From the NCBI GenBank assembly GCA_004352715.1, contig SCFE01000089.1, forward strand, positions 167,707 through 231,706: a stretch of DNA of 64,000 nt. The letters run 5' to 3'. Position 1 is the first letter of the stretch. The number at the start of each line of letters is the position of its first letter. Positions 13,768-26,065 of this stretch are shown here, in pieces. The DNA comes from Hofstenia miamia (Eukaryota; Xenacoelomorpha; Acoela). The notes below the pieces were generated by a model, which was given only the letters and a program-made list of their open reading frames with translations, was not told the origin of the DNA and made no database searches. A program made the position numbers and the translations under genes.

Positions 13768-16713
13768 AATTTTAGGGAACTATTATTTTTTAAATTTTAC
13801 AGCGTTTCAATTTGTTGTTTAAAAAATACGTTGCGCCAATCAAAAATAGAAAATGGCTAAATTTTTATGAACCAGTCCAGTCAAACATGCCCCGTTTACG
13901 GTAATTCAGGCCAATTTTCGGTGCATGAAGTTCATCACATTAATTTTGTTGTTGACTATCGTTTACTAGCATTTTCTAGCCAAATTGAACTAAATAACAA
14001 AATAGCAAAAAAAATTAAAACATTCGTTTTGCTTGCTACGATAAATTTTATTTTTATGTACATTCATATTTATAAATGGTGGTAAGTAATAGAGGAAAAC
14101 ATGACATTTGGAAAAACTTTCGTAAGATTAGAAGTGTTTTGAAATCATTTCCATAACCTAATTTGTATTTTTAAATTGGAACATACATGTACTCAAAGGT
14201 GTAAGTGGTCCGCAGTTTTGCTACCTGTACTCAGCCTACGAAAAACATCAAATATTGGCACATATTTGTAGCCATCTAAGATCATTACAAAAAAGTACGA
14301 GAATCTGGCAAACTTACTAAATTGACAAAATCATTAAGTAGCAAACTATCTTTTGGCATTCGAAGATATTGTTTAAATTATTGAATCTAAAAAATTATAA
14401 TTTTTGAACTTTTATGACAAATGTAACCAAATTTTGAAATTGAATTTGAGAGTTAATAGTTTCTTGGTCTACCTATATTTCTAAATTTCTTTTAAGGGAG
14501 TCATGTAAGCTCCAAACGAAAAGGATTATTTCAAATCTATATTTAAGGTAGGTGCGTAAAAAGTCCTTTAAAACTTGAATAACAATTACCCTTCAAAGAA
14601 GAACATTATGTAATGAAACCACAAAATTTTTCGTTTAGATTTTCAATGAATTCTGAGGTATATACCCTTGCTGTTTTATCATTGAAAAATTTCTAAAATT
14701 AACAAAACATTTTGTACGTCAATGACACTATTTATTGGTTATAGACTGCTGCAAGTGTTCTGATGTTGAAGTTTATTGTTGTACAACCTTGCAATGGTTG
14801 TTTCATTGACAATTGTTCGCATATTCTCAATAAATATATAACTTCTAACATTGCATCACTAACTATTGTAATGATTTTGATACCATTCCAAAGCTTAAGG
14901 TTAACAAAAAATACATTCAAATCATAGTTTGATTCTTTGTAAAGGTTGTGTAAAATTGGCAAACAATTTTAATCTATTAGATCACATAGCCATAAAAAAA
15001 TCAAGAAAAGGAGGAGAACCAAAGGCAAAGATATTTTGAGGAAGCTGTGTAAAAAGTGATACGATAATAGAATGTTCTTAAATATCAATTCAAGGGACCC
15101 TACCAATACTTTCAAAAATAGTTTTCATCATTTTCTTATGCAGCCAATGGTTGTAAAAATTAGCTGAATTTTAAATATAAAGCCTTTGCTGAAATCATGA
15201 AAATCGGGGAATAAATAAATCATTAATACATCGCATTGGGTTTAAAACAAACAAAATTCAACATTTTAATGCGTTTTGTTGTTCTCAACTACCTGAGTAG
15301 ATATAAAAAACAAAAAAAGAGTAGATGAGTTGAAAATTGGTGTGTTATCTTCTTTTCACTGACATACGATGTAGTTAGAAAATATTTAAAGAATTGCTTT
15401 GTTAATACACTCACTGTTCCCTTAGAAATACATTAAACTTCCCATATGTATCTGAATTAACTTGCTACGGATAAAAACTATTTCTGAAAATATAGAATGA
15501 AAATATACTCCTTTGAGATTTTTTGGATTAATTGCACATGGAAAAAAGCATAGCAATGTGTTGGGTGAATATTTCAGCTCAAACAAAATCTGCCAACAGT
15601 TTTAAGAAAGAGCAATTTTTCAATCGATTTCATAGAGAAATTATTGCATTTGTCGAGGAATCGTATCAAGATTTTAAAAATAGGAATTACTGCGCTTACG
15701 TAACAATGACTTCATTAGTGTCATCAAATGAAAACCTGAAGAATAGAATCAAATTTACAAGTTGATAGATGAATATCTATTGAAAAAATATGGGTATACT
15801 GTATATATATATATACAATGTACAATGTTTATGTATATGTAACATAAAAATAGGAAGTAATTCAGGGCCTCAAAGCTAATTTTTTATCCATTCATTATGT
15901 GTAAAGTAGATTGCAAGACTACAGAAATGTTTTCAATAGGAAATCCTCAGCAATACCCATATTAAATCGTTGACTAAGTGCACAATATCAAAGAGTAAGT
16001 TTAATTTATAAAACAAAGACATTCAATACTTCCGCAATAATTAGCTTTTAATGCAGTAGTTCTTTTGAATGTTTCCATGGATGGGATTTGATTACGCACC
16101 AAACCAATTATAAGTATAAAAGTGGAAGAAAATAATCTGTAAATGCGTTGTGGCATGCGTCACTCTAAATCGGACAGAACAAAGAAAAATCTAACAATAT
16201 AACGGATGCGGGAGAATTTCACCAGAACGATTTGCATTCTAAAAGGTAATCCTTTGATGGGTTAAGAATGCGGGATTCCAAAACGGTTTTACAAAAATAA
16301 ACATCAATTGAAGAATGACTTCGTAATGTCACAGAGTAAGAACGAAAAGTTGTTTAACAATATGATTCTATATAGCATGAGACATAGATTTTGAATTCTT
16401 CTCACGGTTTGCAGATGCAAATGCATTAAAAAAGTTAAAACCTCAAATATTTCGTGTTTGGTGTTTTCAAATTATAACTTGCGACAATGTAGTGCGGAAA
16501 CTGTGTATGACATTATATGCTATATGCTATATATATTGCGACATATATATATATATATGTTGAAAGTATGTTAAAATATTGCTTGCAAAAATAAAAGTCA
16601 TTATTAAAGTCAAAGTTTATTACATATAAACAAAAATATTTAGTTGCTTCATTTTGTTTATTAGGGTTAGAAAGAAAAGCAACAAATGTTTCTTTCATAA
16701 CAAAAATTTAAAC

Positions 16714-16737
16714 TATATATATATATATATATATATA
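16714..16737. repeat. (TA)n microsatellite
   Basis: Left border of the possible hAT-like element. A shorter TA tract lies at 16543-16558. Confidence 0.95.
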
Positions 16738-17097
16738 GTGCTGGATACTTTAAATTATGAAATTAATATATTACTCGCTACTATACTTATTACTTTTCAT
16801 TTTTACATATAATTTTTTTTCTCATGGAAAACACTATTGTAGCAGATACTAATAATTATGTTGTGTATTGAATATGATAAGTCAAATATCTGTATACTTC
16901 TGTGTGAATTTACTCTGTTAATAACAATGTTAGAAAGAATTAGAAAAAATAGTCAAATTTACAGTCTACAGTGAAGCAAATGATTATTCCTAATAGTAAC
17001 ACGTTACTTATTGCCATTTAATTTGCGAAGCGCGTTATATTACTCGTTACTAAGAAATTGTAATATATTACAGTAACGCATTACAAATGTTACACTA
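16736..17097. mobile_element. Possible hAT-like element between two (TA)n tracts
   Basis: The left end TAGTGCTGGATACT and the right end, read inverted, TAGTGTAACATTTG are loosely similar. The interior has repeated TTACTCGTTACT, GTAACGCATTAC and TAATATATTACT motifs in both orientations, typical of a common class of non-autonomous elements. It sits between (TA)n at 16714-16737 and 17109-17124, as if inserted into one TA microsatellite. No exact target duplication can be defined in such sequence. Confidence 0.35.
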
Positions 17098-17108
17098 AAC
17101 TTTGTAGG

Positions 17109-17141
<33 letters not shown>

Positions 17142-17167
17142 GAAAGAGAGAGAAAGAGAGAGAGAAA
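17109..17167. repeat. (TA)n then (GA)n compound microsatellite
   Basis: TA units to 17124, then imperfect GA units from 17129 with AAAG interruptions. Confidence 0.9.
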
Positions 17168-19943
17168 GCGAGAAACATATTGTTTTTGATTAATGTCATC
17201 ATGGTTAATAATGTATTCTCTTTGAGATCTCCTTGCAATCTTCCCGTCATTTTTTAGAACGAAACTAATGAGAATGAAGTTCTAGCAGGAATTACATTGA
17301 ATTTATTGAATTTCAATAATATCAAATAAGAAGCACAATTTGCTTCTACGGTTTTGCTTATGATTCAAATTGCAAAAGAACTCTTAGAAATATCAATTTG
17401 CCAATTACATTATACTTTGTAGTTCTAGAACAAAGTTCTTTTTATAGATTTAATTTGAGATTTAAATGCTATTATACACAGCCAAAATAAATATATACAT
17501 ATACCATATATGTTGAAATTATTTTAAGAAGCAAACAATCAAAATGGGGAAATATCCTTAAATGCAAAGCCGAAAAAATACGGCCCTGATTTTATTGATT
17601 TTTCATAACTACAAATGAGAAAAAAATCAATAGAAATCCTTTAACATTTTGGAAAGTAAAATCTTATGTACATATTAAAAGAGGCCACTTGAACTGGGGA
17701 GGCTTTTGATAGAAATATAAGATTTAACTCCCATGTTAATAAAGTGAAAGTAAATTTATACAAACAACAATGCTGGTTTATTTCTTGCAGTATTAAAAAG
17801 ACGACATCAAAGTTGATTTACCAACTGCGCCTTCTTTCAGCCTGCCCACGTGCTATAAATAATTTATTATTTCTTTCATAAACTTGTTACCTATTTTGTG
17901 TAAGAGTACTTTACACATTTATATTAAGTTACAAGCGCACTACATTTAGTGTTTGTCAAGTTGTCCAAAAATGGAGAAATGGCAAATTATAATTGAGTCT
18001 ACATTATTTAAATTAAATTTAAATAGGCTTATTAGATATCACCTGTTTAAGTAATTTTTTCTTGAACTAAATTTTGAAAACGTACATGTGTGTCTGGTGT
18101 CTGGTTTGCTTAGGGATACCTATGCTAAGTTTCATAAAAGTCGACCAAGCATTTCACGCAGTGGTGGAGGAAATTATTTTGAGTAGGGAGAGAGGGGGCA
18201 AGTTATACTTAACACCCAGCATGTAAACTAACTAAGATGACTATTAAATTATAATGACTATTTAAATTATATACTTAGGGATGATTTTCCTGAAAGGTTG
18301 ATTTTAGGGGAGAGTGGAAACTGCCTTCTCTGTCTCCTCCACTTTCTCCGTAACTTATTTTCCGAGATACTTAGGTAACACATACACACACAAACAAAGA
18401 TAAAATTGTGTTTGTGGAATAAAATAAAGACTGTCGCATAAATCAAGGCGATGCTCTTGCGAGCAGCTCCCATATGTTTGCGCGGTCTTGGGATATTGTT
18501 CGCAATAACAATAACAATGACAAAACATTGTCGTTTTCTATTATAAATGTTAGGCGTAATGATAAGAGGAAATCAATTCATTTGTTACGTGGCATTTCGC
18601 TGATGCGCGCGCCCGGCCTCATGTATTTTACATATATGTTAAAAATAGGGCGAAAGCTTATTGGAATCTTTATCGTGGATGTATTAACATAAACTTTACA
18701 AAGCACTGTACAAGCAAGTTTGAATAAGAATTAATTGTAAATAAATTGCTAATCAAAGATATAAGATGACAAAATAAACTTCTGTTATTAATTGGTCATC
18801 TTCTCTATACTTGTTTTAGGTTATGTTTTGCACTTCCACAAGTACATTTTGTTAGAAGTATTGTTTTTGCACTCGTTTGTGGTTGTTTTCGTGCATTTCT
18901 GAGCATCTCTTATTCATAAAATTCGACACAATTGAAAAGGCTGCAGTCAATAGGTATTATCAGAACGCCTCCATGATATTTTATCTCATTACCAATAGTG
19001 CTTTGAGCGATAAACTTTCCCACATAACTTTTCCTATCCAAAGACATGGAAATGCTCACCTGATAATTCTGTAAAAGAATTAATCAACTCAAGTCAAACA
19101 GTACATTTGGTTCTAAACCTGTAAACAGCTGGCTAAATTAATTAATGCCATAGATGCTTTGTTTATTTAGATTACCTACAAAGAGGTTTCTAAAAATGCA
19201 AAAAATGCATGTGAAGATATATTCCTGATTTTACATCTTTATTATTTCATTGAGATGCAATTCATGTAAGCAGATATCTGCATCGTGCATTATCGATGTT
19301 TGAAAAGAGAATCGATTCTTAGAAAAACCAGAAATATTATGAACAGATATTTGGCTTTCTCCAAAGTTGAAACATATTTCAGGAGGTGTAGATAAACTCA
19401 CTCGCATCAGTTTCTCCTATTTCTAAGAATCCTAATCCAAAAATATTTTGAGTTTTGTGTAATTGTGAAGCCCTCTCGATTTGTTAATATTTCTGCTTCG
19501 GTCGTAGCAAAAAGCGAACTAGCACAAACATAGAACGGCAAAAATATCCACTTTGATTTTGGAATGCATATTATCATACATTATAGTACACATGTATTTG
19601 GTAGTTCGGTACAGTGTGTGACCGTCATGTTTATATAGAGTAATGCAGATAAATATGGTTCTTGTTACATTTACAGTTGTAAATCACTTGTTTAATCGTC
19701 ACTAAATTTCTTGTTATCTAATATTGAGGAATCCTAATGGCAAAAGATCAAAATTTGAGAAAGTGCTATAAATTTATGTATCAATTCTATGAAATTTCAG
19801 GAAGGAATTTCTACTTCTTTGATGTGTCCATAACATAAAACTAAATATTCACTGACACTCCTAAAAAATTTAAAAAACGAAAAAATACATTGTCTACAAA
19901 GTATAATGTTTTCGATTTCAATTATCAAAGTATTTGTGTATAG
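17168..19943. other. Non-coding AT-rich DNA
   Basis: A loose inverted similarity between GTGGTGGAGGAAAT (18162) and GTGGAGGAGACAG (inverse of about 18329-18345) might mark a small decayed element. Nothing else was recognised. Confidence 0.45.
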
Positions 19944-20006
19944 TTAGATTTAATTAAAGCATTCGATAAAATTTCTCATTCAATTTAACTGGTTCAAGAT
20001 TGGTCT

Positions 20007-20051
20007 TGATGATGATCATGATGATGATCATGATGATGATGATGATGATGG
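20007..20051. repeat. (GAT/ATC)n microsatellite inside the LINE
   Basis: Imperfect GATGATCAT repeats followed by pure GATGAT. It falls between reverse transcriptase motifs A and B and disrupts the frame. Confidence 0.85.
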
Positions 20052-20711
20052 ATTTATTCAACTATTCGCTCTTATTTAAAAAATCGAACGCAATTTGTTT
20101 CTTTAGAAAACGCTGTTTCCTCCAATCTCCCAATCTCTAGTAGTGCATCACAAGATTCACTTTTTGCTGTTCTTTTTTTCTTAGTGTACATAAATGATTT
20201 ACCTGATTGTGCGCAATTTAGTACAGTTTTTCTGTTCGCCAACGATTCTAAATTATTTAGAGCAGGTCTAAATTGTATCTCGGGAAATTCAAACAGACAT
20301 AAATAACTTTGCCTATTGGAGCTTAGCTAATTTAATGGAATTTAATGTTTCAAAATGTGAAGCCTTGCCATTTTATGCTTTAAGGGCTTGTGAAAATTGT
20401 TTCCAATTTATAACCTAAATATCCCCTGGAAATCTGATGTAAAAGGTCTCGATGTTATCATATCTTCTAATCTTTCTTGGATTAAACATATTACAAGTCA
20501 AGCGAGAAAAGCCTATTCTATTTTATTTCTTTTGAAAAAAAACTTTCCATTTTGCTGCCCTCAAATATAAAGCTTAATCTTGTAAAAGTCTATGCTTCTC
20601 AATTATAACAAATGCATCTCCATCGATTTGGGCTTACAAATCTTAAAAAAAATTTGAAAAAGAGTACTGAAATGGATTCTACCATCCCATGAATTATCTT
20701 TTAAAGAAAAA

Positions 20712-21176
20712 TTGAAAAAGCTGAATCTGCTTCAATTTCCTCATTGTTTGCAAATCTTAGACATGCTGTTTTTTTATAAACTCTGGAACAGTTGCTATGC
20801 TATGTCCTTCTCTCCTTACTTTGACCAAAATTTACACTCTAATCTCCGAGCAGATAACTTTGGAAGCTTTCAAAACAAATCATTCACCAAGTTTCACTCG
20901 TACTTCTCTTACTTTGCTGAAGCAAGATATAATATCATTAATTATCTTCATAGGAAGAGATTATTGAATTGCTCGACAGGAACAAAAATTTTTAGAAAAA
21001 ATTTGCTATCATTTATGTTCTCTCTAAATTTTGAAGAAGAAATTCTTGCTCATACTTTATTAAATGCCACTGTCCAATGTGTTGTCTACTACAGTAATAT
21101 CTCTATAAAAACAATTTATGATATTTTTGTATTTTTGTTCAGGTTTATGCATTGCATGATTCCTAATAAAGCCTTA
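20712..21176 (+). pseudogene. LINE ORF2 C-terminal segment
   Basis: The longest open piece of the plus-strand LINE, about 155 codons before it runs into poly-Tyr translated from the (TTA)n tail. It begins KKLNLLQFPHCLQILDM and continues with FYKLWNS, in the position where CR1/L2-like proteins carry a conserved region after the RT thumb (typically KLNLLSLEDRR followed by KILNG). The resemblance is clear at the start and fades afterwards. No start codon is needed because this is an internal part of a longer broken frame. Confidence 0.6.

Positions 21177-21235
<59 letters not shown>
21177..21235. repeat. (TTA)n microsatellite shared by two tail-to-tail LINEs
   Basis: About 19 TTA units. On the plus strand it is the tail of the LINE ending at 21176. 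On the minus strand it is the TAA tract that follows the R4/Dong-like element. The two elements therefore meet 3' end to 3' end across it. Confidence 0.9.
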
Positions 21236-21236
<1 letters not shown>

Positions 21237-21278
21237 ATCTCACAGCTTCATGCTGGTATCCCTCTCAGCTCGGGGAAC

Positions 21279-21833
21279 TCACCAGTTCCCAGGGAGTATG
21301 AGAGCTTTCCTTAGGACTCTAGCTGTTCCTAACAATGCTGCCTTCTGTGCTACTGCTCCTCCCCACTTTGGTACTCCCAACTCCTCCAAGTATCTCTTAT
21401 GCTTCTTACTCACTGCTCTAGTGCTCCTACAACTACCGGGACTACTTCAACTTTCCTTAGCTTCCACAGCCTTTCTATTTCCTCTGCCAACTCCCTGTAC
21501 TTGTCTATCTTCTCTTTCTCCTTGCTTTCTACATTTCTGTCCTTTGGTACTGCTATGTCTATCACTGTTCCTAATCTTTGCTCGTTGTCTATCACTACTA
21601 TGTCTGGCCTCCATGCTTCTATCACTTTGCTCGTCTGTATGTTGAAGTCCCACAGTATCTTAACATTCTCATTTTCTATGACGCCCTGTGGCTTGTGCTC
21701 ATACCACTTGTCTCCTGCTTCTAACCCATGCTGCCTGCTCAAACTCCAGTGTACCATTCTTCCCACCTTGTCATGCCTGAACTTATACTCATTCTGTGCC
21801 AACTTCTCACCCCCTGCTATCAGATGATCTACT
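21279..21833 (-). mobile_element. RLE-type non-LTR retrotransposon (R4/Dong-like), 3' coding end; continues into gap
   Basis: The minus strand is open from the gap edge to 21412 and shows the end of a zinc-knuckle region (HLIAGGEKLAQ, where family proteins have Cys before EKLAQ). A restriction-like endonuclease domain follows, with RPDIVV and then, 14 residues after the PD aspartate, VIDIAVPKD: the R/K-PD...D pattern of R2/R4-type elements. This domain nicks the target for target-primed reverse transcription. The frame ends at 21410-21412. A +/-1 shift restores a similar C-terminus (RYLEELGV, KAALLGTARVLRKAL) to a stop at 21279-21281, so there is one frameshift. The 3' end runs into (TAA)n on its own strand. 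Dong of Bombyx inserts into TAA repeats, which matches this location. The RT is presumably in the adjacent gap. Confidence 0.75.
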
Positions 21834-22833
21834 NNNNNNNNNNNNNNNNNNNNNNNNNNNNNNNNNNNNNNNNNNNNNNNNNNNNNNNNNNNNNNNNNNN
21901 NNNNNNNNNNNNNNNNNNNNNNNNNNNNNNNNNNNNNNNNNNNNNNNNNNNNNNNNNNNNNNNNNNNNNNNNNNNNNNNNNNNNNNNNNNNNNNNNNNNN
22001 NNNNNNNNNNNNNNNNNNNNNNNNNNNNNNNNNNNNNNNNNNNNNNNNNNNNNNNNNNNNNNNNNNNNNNNNNNNNNNNNNNNNNNNNNNNNNNNNNNNN
22101 NNNNNNNNNNNNNNNNNNNNNNNNNNNNNNNNNNNNNNNNNNNNNNNNNNNNNNNNNNNNNNNNNNNNNNNNNNNNNNNNNNNNNNNNNNNNNNNNNNNN
22201 NNNNNNNNNNNNNNNNNNNNNNNNNNNNNNNNNNNNNNNNNNNNNNNNNNNNNNNNNNNNNNNNNNNNNNNNNNNNNNNNNNNNNNNNNNNNNNNNNNNN
22301 NNNNNNNNNNNNNNNNNNNNNNNNNNNNNNNNNNNNNNNNNNNNNNNNNNNNNNNNNNNNNNNNNNNNNNNNNNNNNNNNNNNNNNNNNNNNNNNNNNNN
22401 NNNNNNNNNNNNNNNNNNNNNNNNNNNNNNNNNNNNNNNNNNNNNNNNNNNNNNNNNNNNNNNNNNNNNNNNNNNNNNNNNNNNNNNNNNNNNNNNNNNN
22501 NNNNNNNNNNNNNNNNNNNNNNNNNNNNNNNNNNNNNNNNNNNNNNNNNNNNNNNNNNNNNNNNNNNNNNNNNNNNNNNNNNNNNNNNNNNNNNNNNNNN
22601 NNNNNNNNNNNNNNNNNNNNNNNNNNNNNNNNNNNNNNNNNNNNNNNNNNNNNNNNNNNNNNNNNNNNNNNNNNNNNNNNNNNNNNNNNNNNNNNNNNNN
22701 NNNNNNNNNNNNNNNNNNNNNNNNNNNNNNNNNNNNNNNNNNNNNNNNNNNNNNNNNNNNNNNNNNNNNNNNNNNNNNNNNNNNNNNNNNNNNNNNNNNN
22801 NNNNNNNNNNNNNNNNNNNNNNNNNNNNNNNNN
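21834..22833. other. Assembly gap, exactly 1000 N
   Basis: The round size suggests a placeholder rather than a measured gap. It hides the 5' part of the R4/Dong-like element. Confidence 0.99.
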
Positions 22834-22878
22834 ATTTTTTTTTATTTTTATTTTTTTATTTTATTATTATTATTATTA

Positions 22879-22934
<56 letters not shown>

Positions 22935-22935
22935 T
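22834..22935. repeat. T-rich then (TTA)n tract right of the gap
   Basis: A T-rich lead-in (22834-22857) passes into (TTA)n to 22935. Together with 21177-21235 it brackets the R4/Dong-like element, consistent with a split TAA-repeat target. Confidence 0.85.
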
Positions 22936-24580
22936 CTCGCGGTTTCTATTAGTTATTTATATTTTAAAGTTTACAACACTTATATCACATAGTTTTCTCT
23001 TTTTCAGATAAATATGCTTAGAAACAATTACCCCGGGTGGATTTTTTTAATGTGCCTTAGAGTGTTCACATCCTGCACACTGTTGACGCTGTGAGAAAGA
23101 TGTAGACCCACTTATTTTTACATTCGTGCATTTTGATTCAATCACTTAAGGAGATCTTGAAACAAAACCTGTTTTTCTTTGTGTTTGAAGATTAAATCTA
23201 GCTTAATAAAAAATAAAATAAACAAAAAAATTCATGTTTTTGGAAAAGAATACGTTTTTTTATAAAAAATAATTTCTGCCCACCACGGGGTAAAGATATA
23301 AAATATATTGATATCATAAATCATTGAAAATCTGCAACATTTTTCATCAATCGTACCGGAAGGGCCTACTGCAAGATTTACAATTCGGTTTATATTTATA
23401 GGCATGACTCAGATAAAACTGAAGTATATTAAGAGTTTTGCATTGTTTAATTAAATGCAAATGATAGAAATAAATCAGAAACACTTTCAAGGGATTTAAA
23501 GCACATTGCAAGTGCACTATTTTTTCAATTAAATGTCACTCACGATATTGATTTTTTTTCACTCTTGAACTTACTAATAAAATGGAGCATGATGATATCG
23601 ATTTACAATAAAGTTCAAGAATCAAGTACTATTTGCATTTGTTAGCTTTAGCGATCTCATGAACACTGACAGACAAAGTTACATGAAATTTTAACAGTAG
23701 TTCCCTTAATACAACCCAATGATTACAAATTTCACATTAATTATGTAGAAATATGTTATTTACCCTAAAGTAAGAACAATAGCAATGCAATACTGATTCG
23801 AAAGTATCAATATCTCAAAAGCATTTTAATGTAAGCATTATTGACAAAACTTTCAACAAATTGTTTCTTATCACAAATTTTCAGATTAACTTAAATACAC
23901 TCATTCTTTATAATAGACTAAGCTACATACAAGGACTTATTGAACCTAATGCAATGGTTCCTAACCCAAAACTTTCCAGGTATTTTAAAAGCTCATAACT
24001 GACATGACATTTCCATATCTGAAAACACCACAGAGGAGAGAAACATCTCTTGTCCTTACGATCTTAACATTGCAAATCTTAGAACGACGCGTTTGCGCGA
24101 AGTCACGGAATCATTCATTCCAAGAATCCAATAGAACTTGAACATTTTATCCACAGAAAAATATATAGCTCAGACTAGTTTTTCAACTAATCTGATGCTA
24201 CTCTGAACAATATGTATGGAAAAATTTTTTGAATGATTTTAAAAAAATTCCAATTTTCCTTGAAAAATATAGCTGTATGCAAAAAATTGAAACTTTCTCA
24301 AAGTTTTGCATTACTTTTGAATTCTGAAGAATTTGTCGAATCGCTGAAACAAAAGTTGTAGATTAGGAACAGCGTTAAAGAAAATTGAAGGATTTTGAAA
24401 TTGTATATGAAATGTTTTCGCCCTAAAACTAATCTAATTAACATTCAACCTCATTATTTACCTGTCGAAACATGGAACAAGTCAAATTTCTATACACTTC
24501 AAAGCAAATTTCCAGGGATACTTGTTTTCGAAAAATCAACAAGATTAAGAGCAACCGATCATTAGAAAGAAACCAAGAAA
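22936..24580. other. Non-coding AT-rich DNA
   Basis: No gene recognised. May include the untraceable 5' part of the LINE fragment that ends near 24790. Confidence 0.45.
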
Positions 24581-24589
24581 GTGGCTGAC

Positions 24590-24790
24590 CTAGAAAAATA
24601 TCTGGCAAAATTAAATGAAATAACAAATAAATATACAGGCAAATATCAAATTACGCATATGATTTGGCAAAATTCATACACGGTAATAATAGCTAAACTA
24701 TGGAATAACCTATCAAAGAATATCAGAAACGTAAGGAAGTTAAATAAATTAAAAAGGATAATAAAAAAATCTGTTAAATAAACAATATTT
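24590..24790 (+). mobile_element. LINE 3' coding fragment (CR1/L2/jockey-like)
   Basis: The plus-strand frame from 24581 to 24781 ends with AKLWNNLSKNIRNVRKLNK and a basic tail. This matches the widespread LINE ORF2 terminus of the form LWNSLPxxIRNAxxLxxFKxxLK. It is a 5'-truncated or decayed copy. The 400 bases before it give no clear further match, and no microsatellite tail follows directly. Confidence 0.5.
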
Positions 24791-24951
24791 ACTAGGAAAA
24801 TTCAAATATTTCACGTACGGCGGAATGACATAGTGCTGTGGTTATTAAAAAATTACTGTAAAATTTTCATTTTGTAAATAGTTTATAGATTGTAGATGCC
24901 TATATATACATGCTGTAACATACATTTGTAAATAATGTATAAATCATGCAC

Positions 24952-25316
24952 CAGGCCGTAGCCAGCATCATCACCTAAGGGGTCGAAACGCATTCAGGGG
25001 GGTTGATGGGAATTTCGACTTTCTTAAAATCTAAATTGAAATTCCACCAAGACAGTACACCATTTTAATTTTGTGTTGTATGCATTGGCGTGGCTGGATT
25101 TTCTGACGGGAGAAGTCATCTTATAGTGATTACGTAAGCGACCAACAAATATACACAAACATACCTTAGAAATGCATTTCACAGCATTGTTGGAAGCACA
25201 ATTGAATAAAAAAATTTTATTTTTACATGCTGATTTTGCTTTTAGGTTTGTTGTACATAAGGGTTGCCTGACCGTCCAGGGAGTTCGGCCCCTAAGCCCT
25301 CCTTGGCTACGAGCCT
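24952..25316. mobile_element. Possible terminal-inverted-repeat element (GGC-GTAGCCA ends)
   Basis: The left end AGGCCGTAGCCAGCA and the right end, read on the opposite strand as AGGCTCGTAGCCAAGGA, form an imperfect inverted repeat about 365 bp apart. The interior is GC-richer than the surroundings near both ends. No target duplication could be recognised, so the class is unknown. Confidence 0.4.
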
Positions 25317-25383
25317 ATTCCGTATATTGTATATAATCCTGCAAACAAATAAAAGCTAGTCGTTAAACATTAAAGTGGCTTCA

Positions 25384-25460
25384 ATAGCCAGTGGCAACCG
25401 CAAGGGGGCATGGTGGAATGTCACCCTGTCAGTAGCTTACGACACCCTGACATTTCACCA
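25384..25460 (+). repeat. Short dispersed repeat fragment
   Basis: CCAGTGGCAACCGCAAGGGG followed by a segment with GCATGGTGGAATGTCACCCT resembles the reverse complement of about 6185-6255 inside the Harbinger-type element (CATGGTGGAATGTCCCTTGT). It is a repeat family fragment of unknown class. Confidence 0.45.
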
Positions 25461-26065
25461 TCTAAAATTTAATCACGATTAGAAAAAAGTAGAAATGAAA
25501 GCTCAAGAAAACGCTCGTGATAACAGAAATTCATTGTTTAAAAAAAACTGCAATTTGTACAAGAATAGGTCCATTATGATTTCAATAATGCTTGTATCAC
25601 TAACTAATGTTGAGTTTGGGAGGTACGCAGTATAAAATGTTCAAGAATTACTGTACAAATCTAAAACAAAACTTGAATTATACCTCTTAAATTGAATATA
25701 TAAACAGTTTTTGAATGTGTTCTAAGGGTTGAGATATAATCAGTATTTGCATCATACGTGCTTTTATTAGTGTAAGCTTGCAATAAAATTTAAATAAAAT
25801 GTTCATTTGCATTTTATAGCAACGTAGACGCATCTTTAAATCTCAACTACGCACTTTGTATACCATAGTTAAATTCTTTTTGAACGGTTGTGTTAAAACT
25901 GGAAATTGCTTATAGCTTCTTTGACCAATTTGATGCAAACAGTGCATCTGCTTTAATGACTCATCTGATGAAACAAGAAATTCAAAATATAGATACATTT
26001 CCCATTCTGGGAATATGTGCGTAGGAAGGTATTATTAAATTCTGGTGAAACAAAGTGGAGCAAAT

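Larger units (their letters stand above)
10761..16735. other. Non-coding AT-rich DNA with microsatellites
   Basis: Only (TA)n tracts stand out. Frames at 13118-13414 and 15532-15765 (plus) are open for 98 and 77 codons but match nothing I recognise. Confidence 0.5.
19944..21235 (+). mobile_element. Degenerate CR1/L2/jockey-like LINE, reverse transcriptase to 3' tail
   Basis: Frameshifted but readable reverse transcriptase order on the plus strand. Motif A region LDLIKAFDKISHS lies near 19944-19985. A motif B region ending LVYINDLPDC lies near 20185-20210. Motif C is read as FANDSKLF near 20235-20258, with the first catalytic Asp replaced by Asn. A C-terminal stretch LKKLNLL then resembles the RT C-terminal domain of these LINEs (from 20712). 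A polyadenylation-like AATAAA sits just before the end, which runs into (TTA)n at 21177-21235, the usual microsatellite-type tail of this clade. A (GAT)n tract interrupts it at 20007-20051. The 5' half (ORF1, endonuclease) was not identified. Many stops make it dead. Confidence 0.75.

Noticed and set aside
14732-14962. Minus-strand frame containing INFNIR, reminiscent of the SK channel INFNTRF segment.
   Set aside because: Only five residues agree, flanking residues do not match S4-S5, and no acceptable donor follows.
15862-15880. CAGGGCCTCAAAGC as a left end of a hAT MITE.
   Set aside because: No inverted partner end or 8-bp duplication was found nearby.
18160-18352. Loose inverted repeat around GTGGTGGAGGAA.
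   Set aside because: Similarity is purine-rich and low-complexity; no target duplication.
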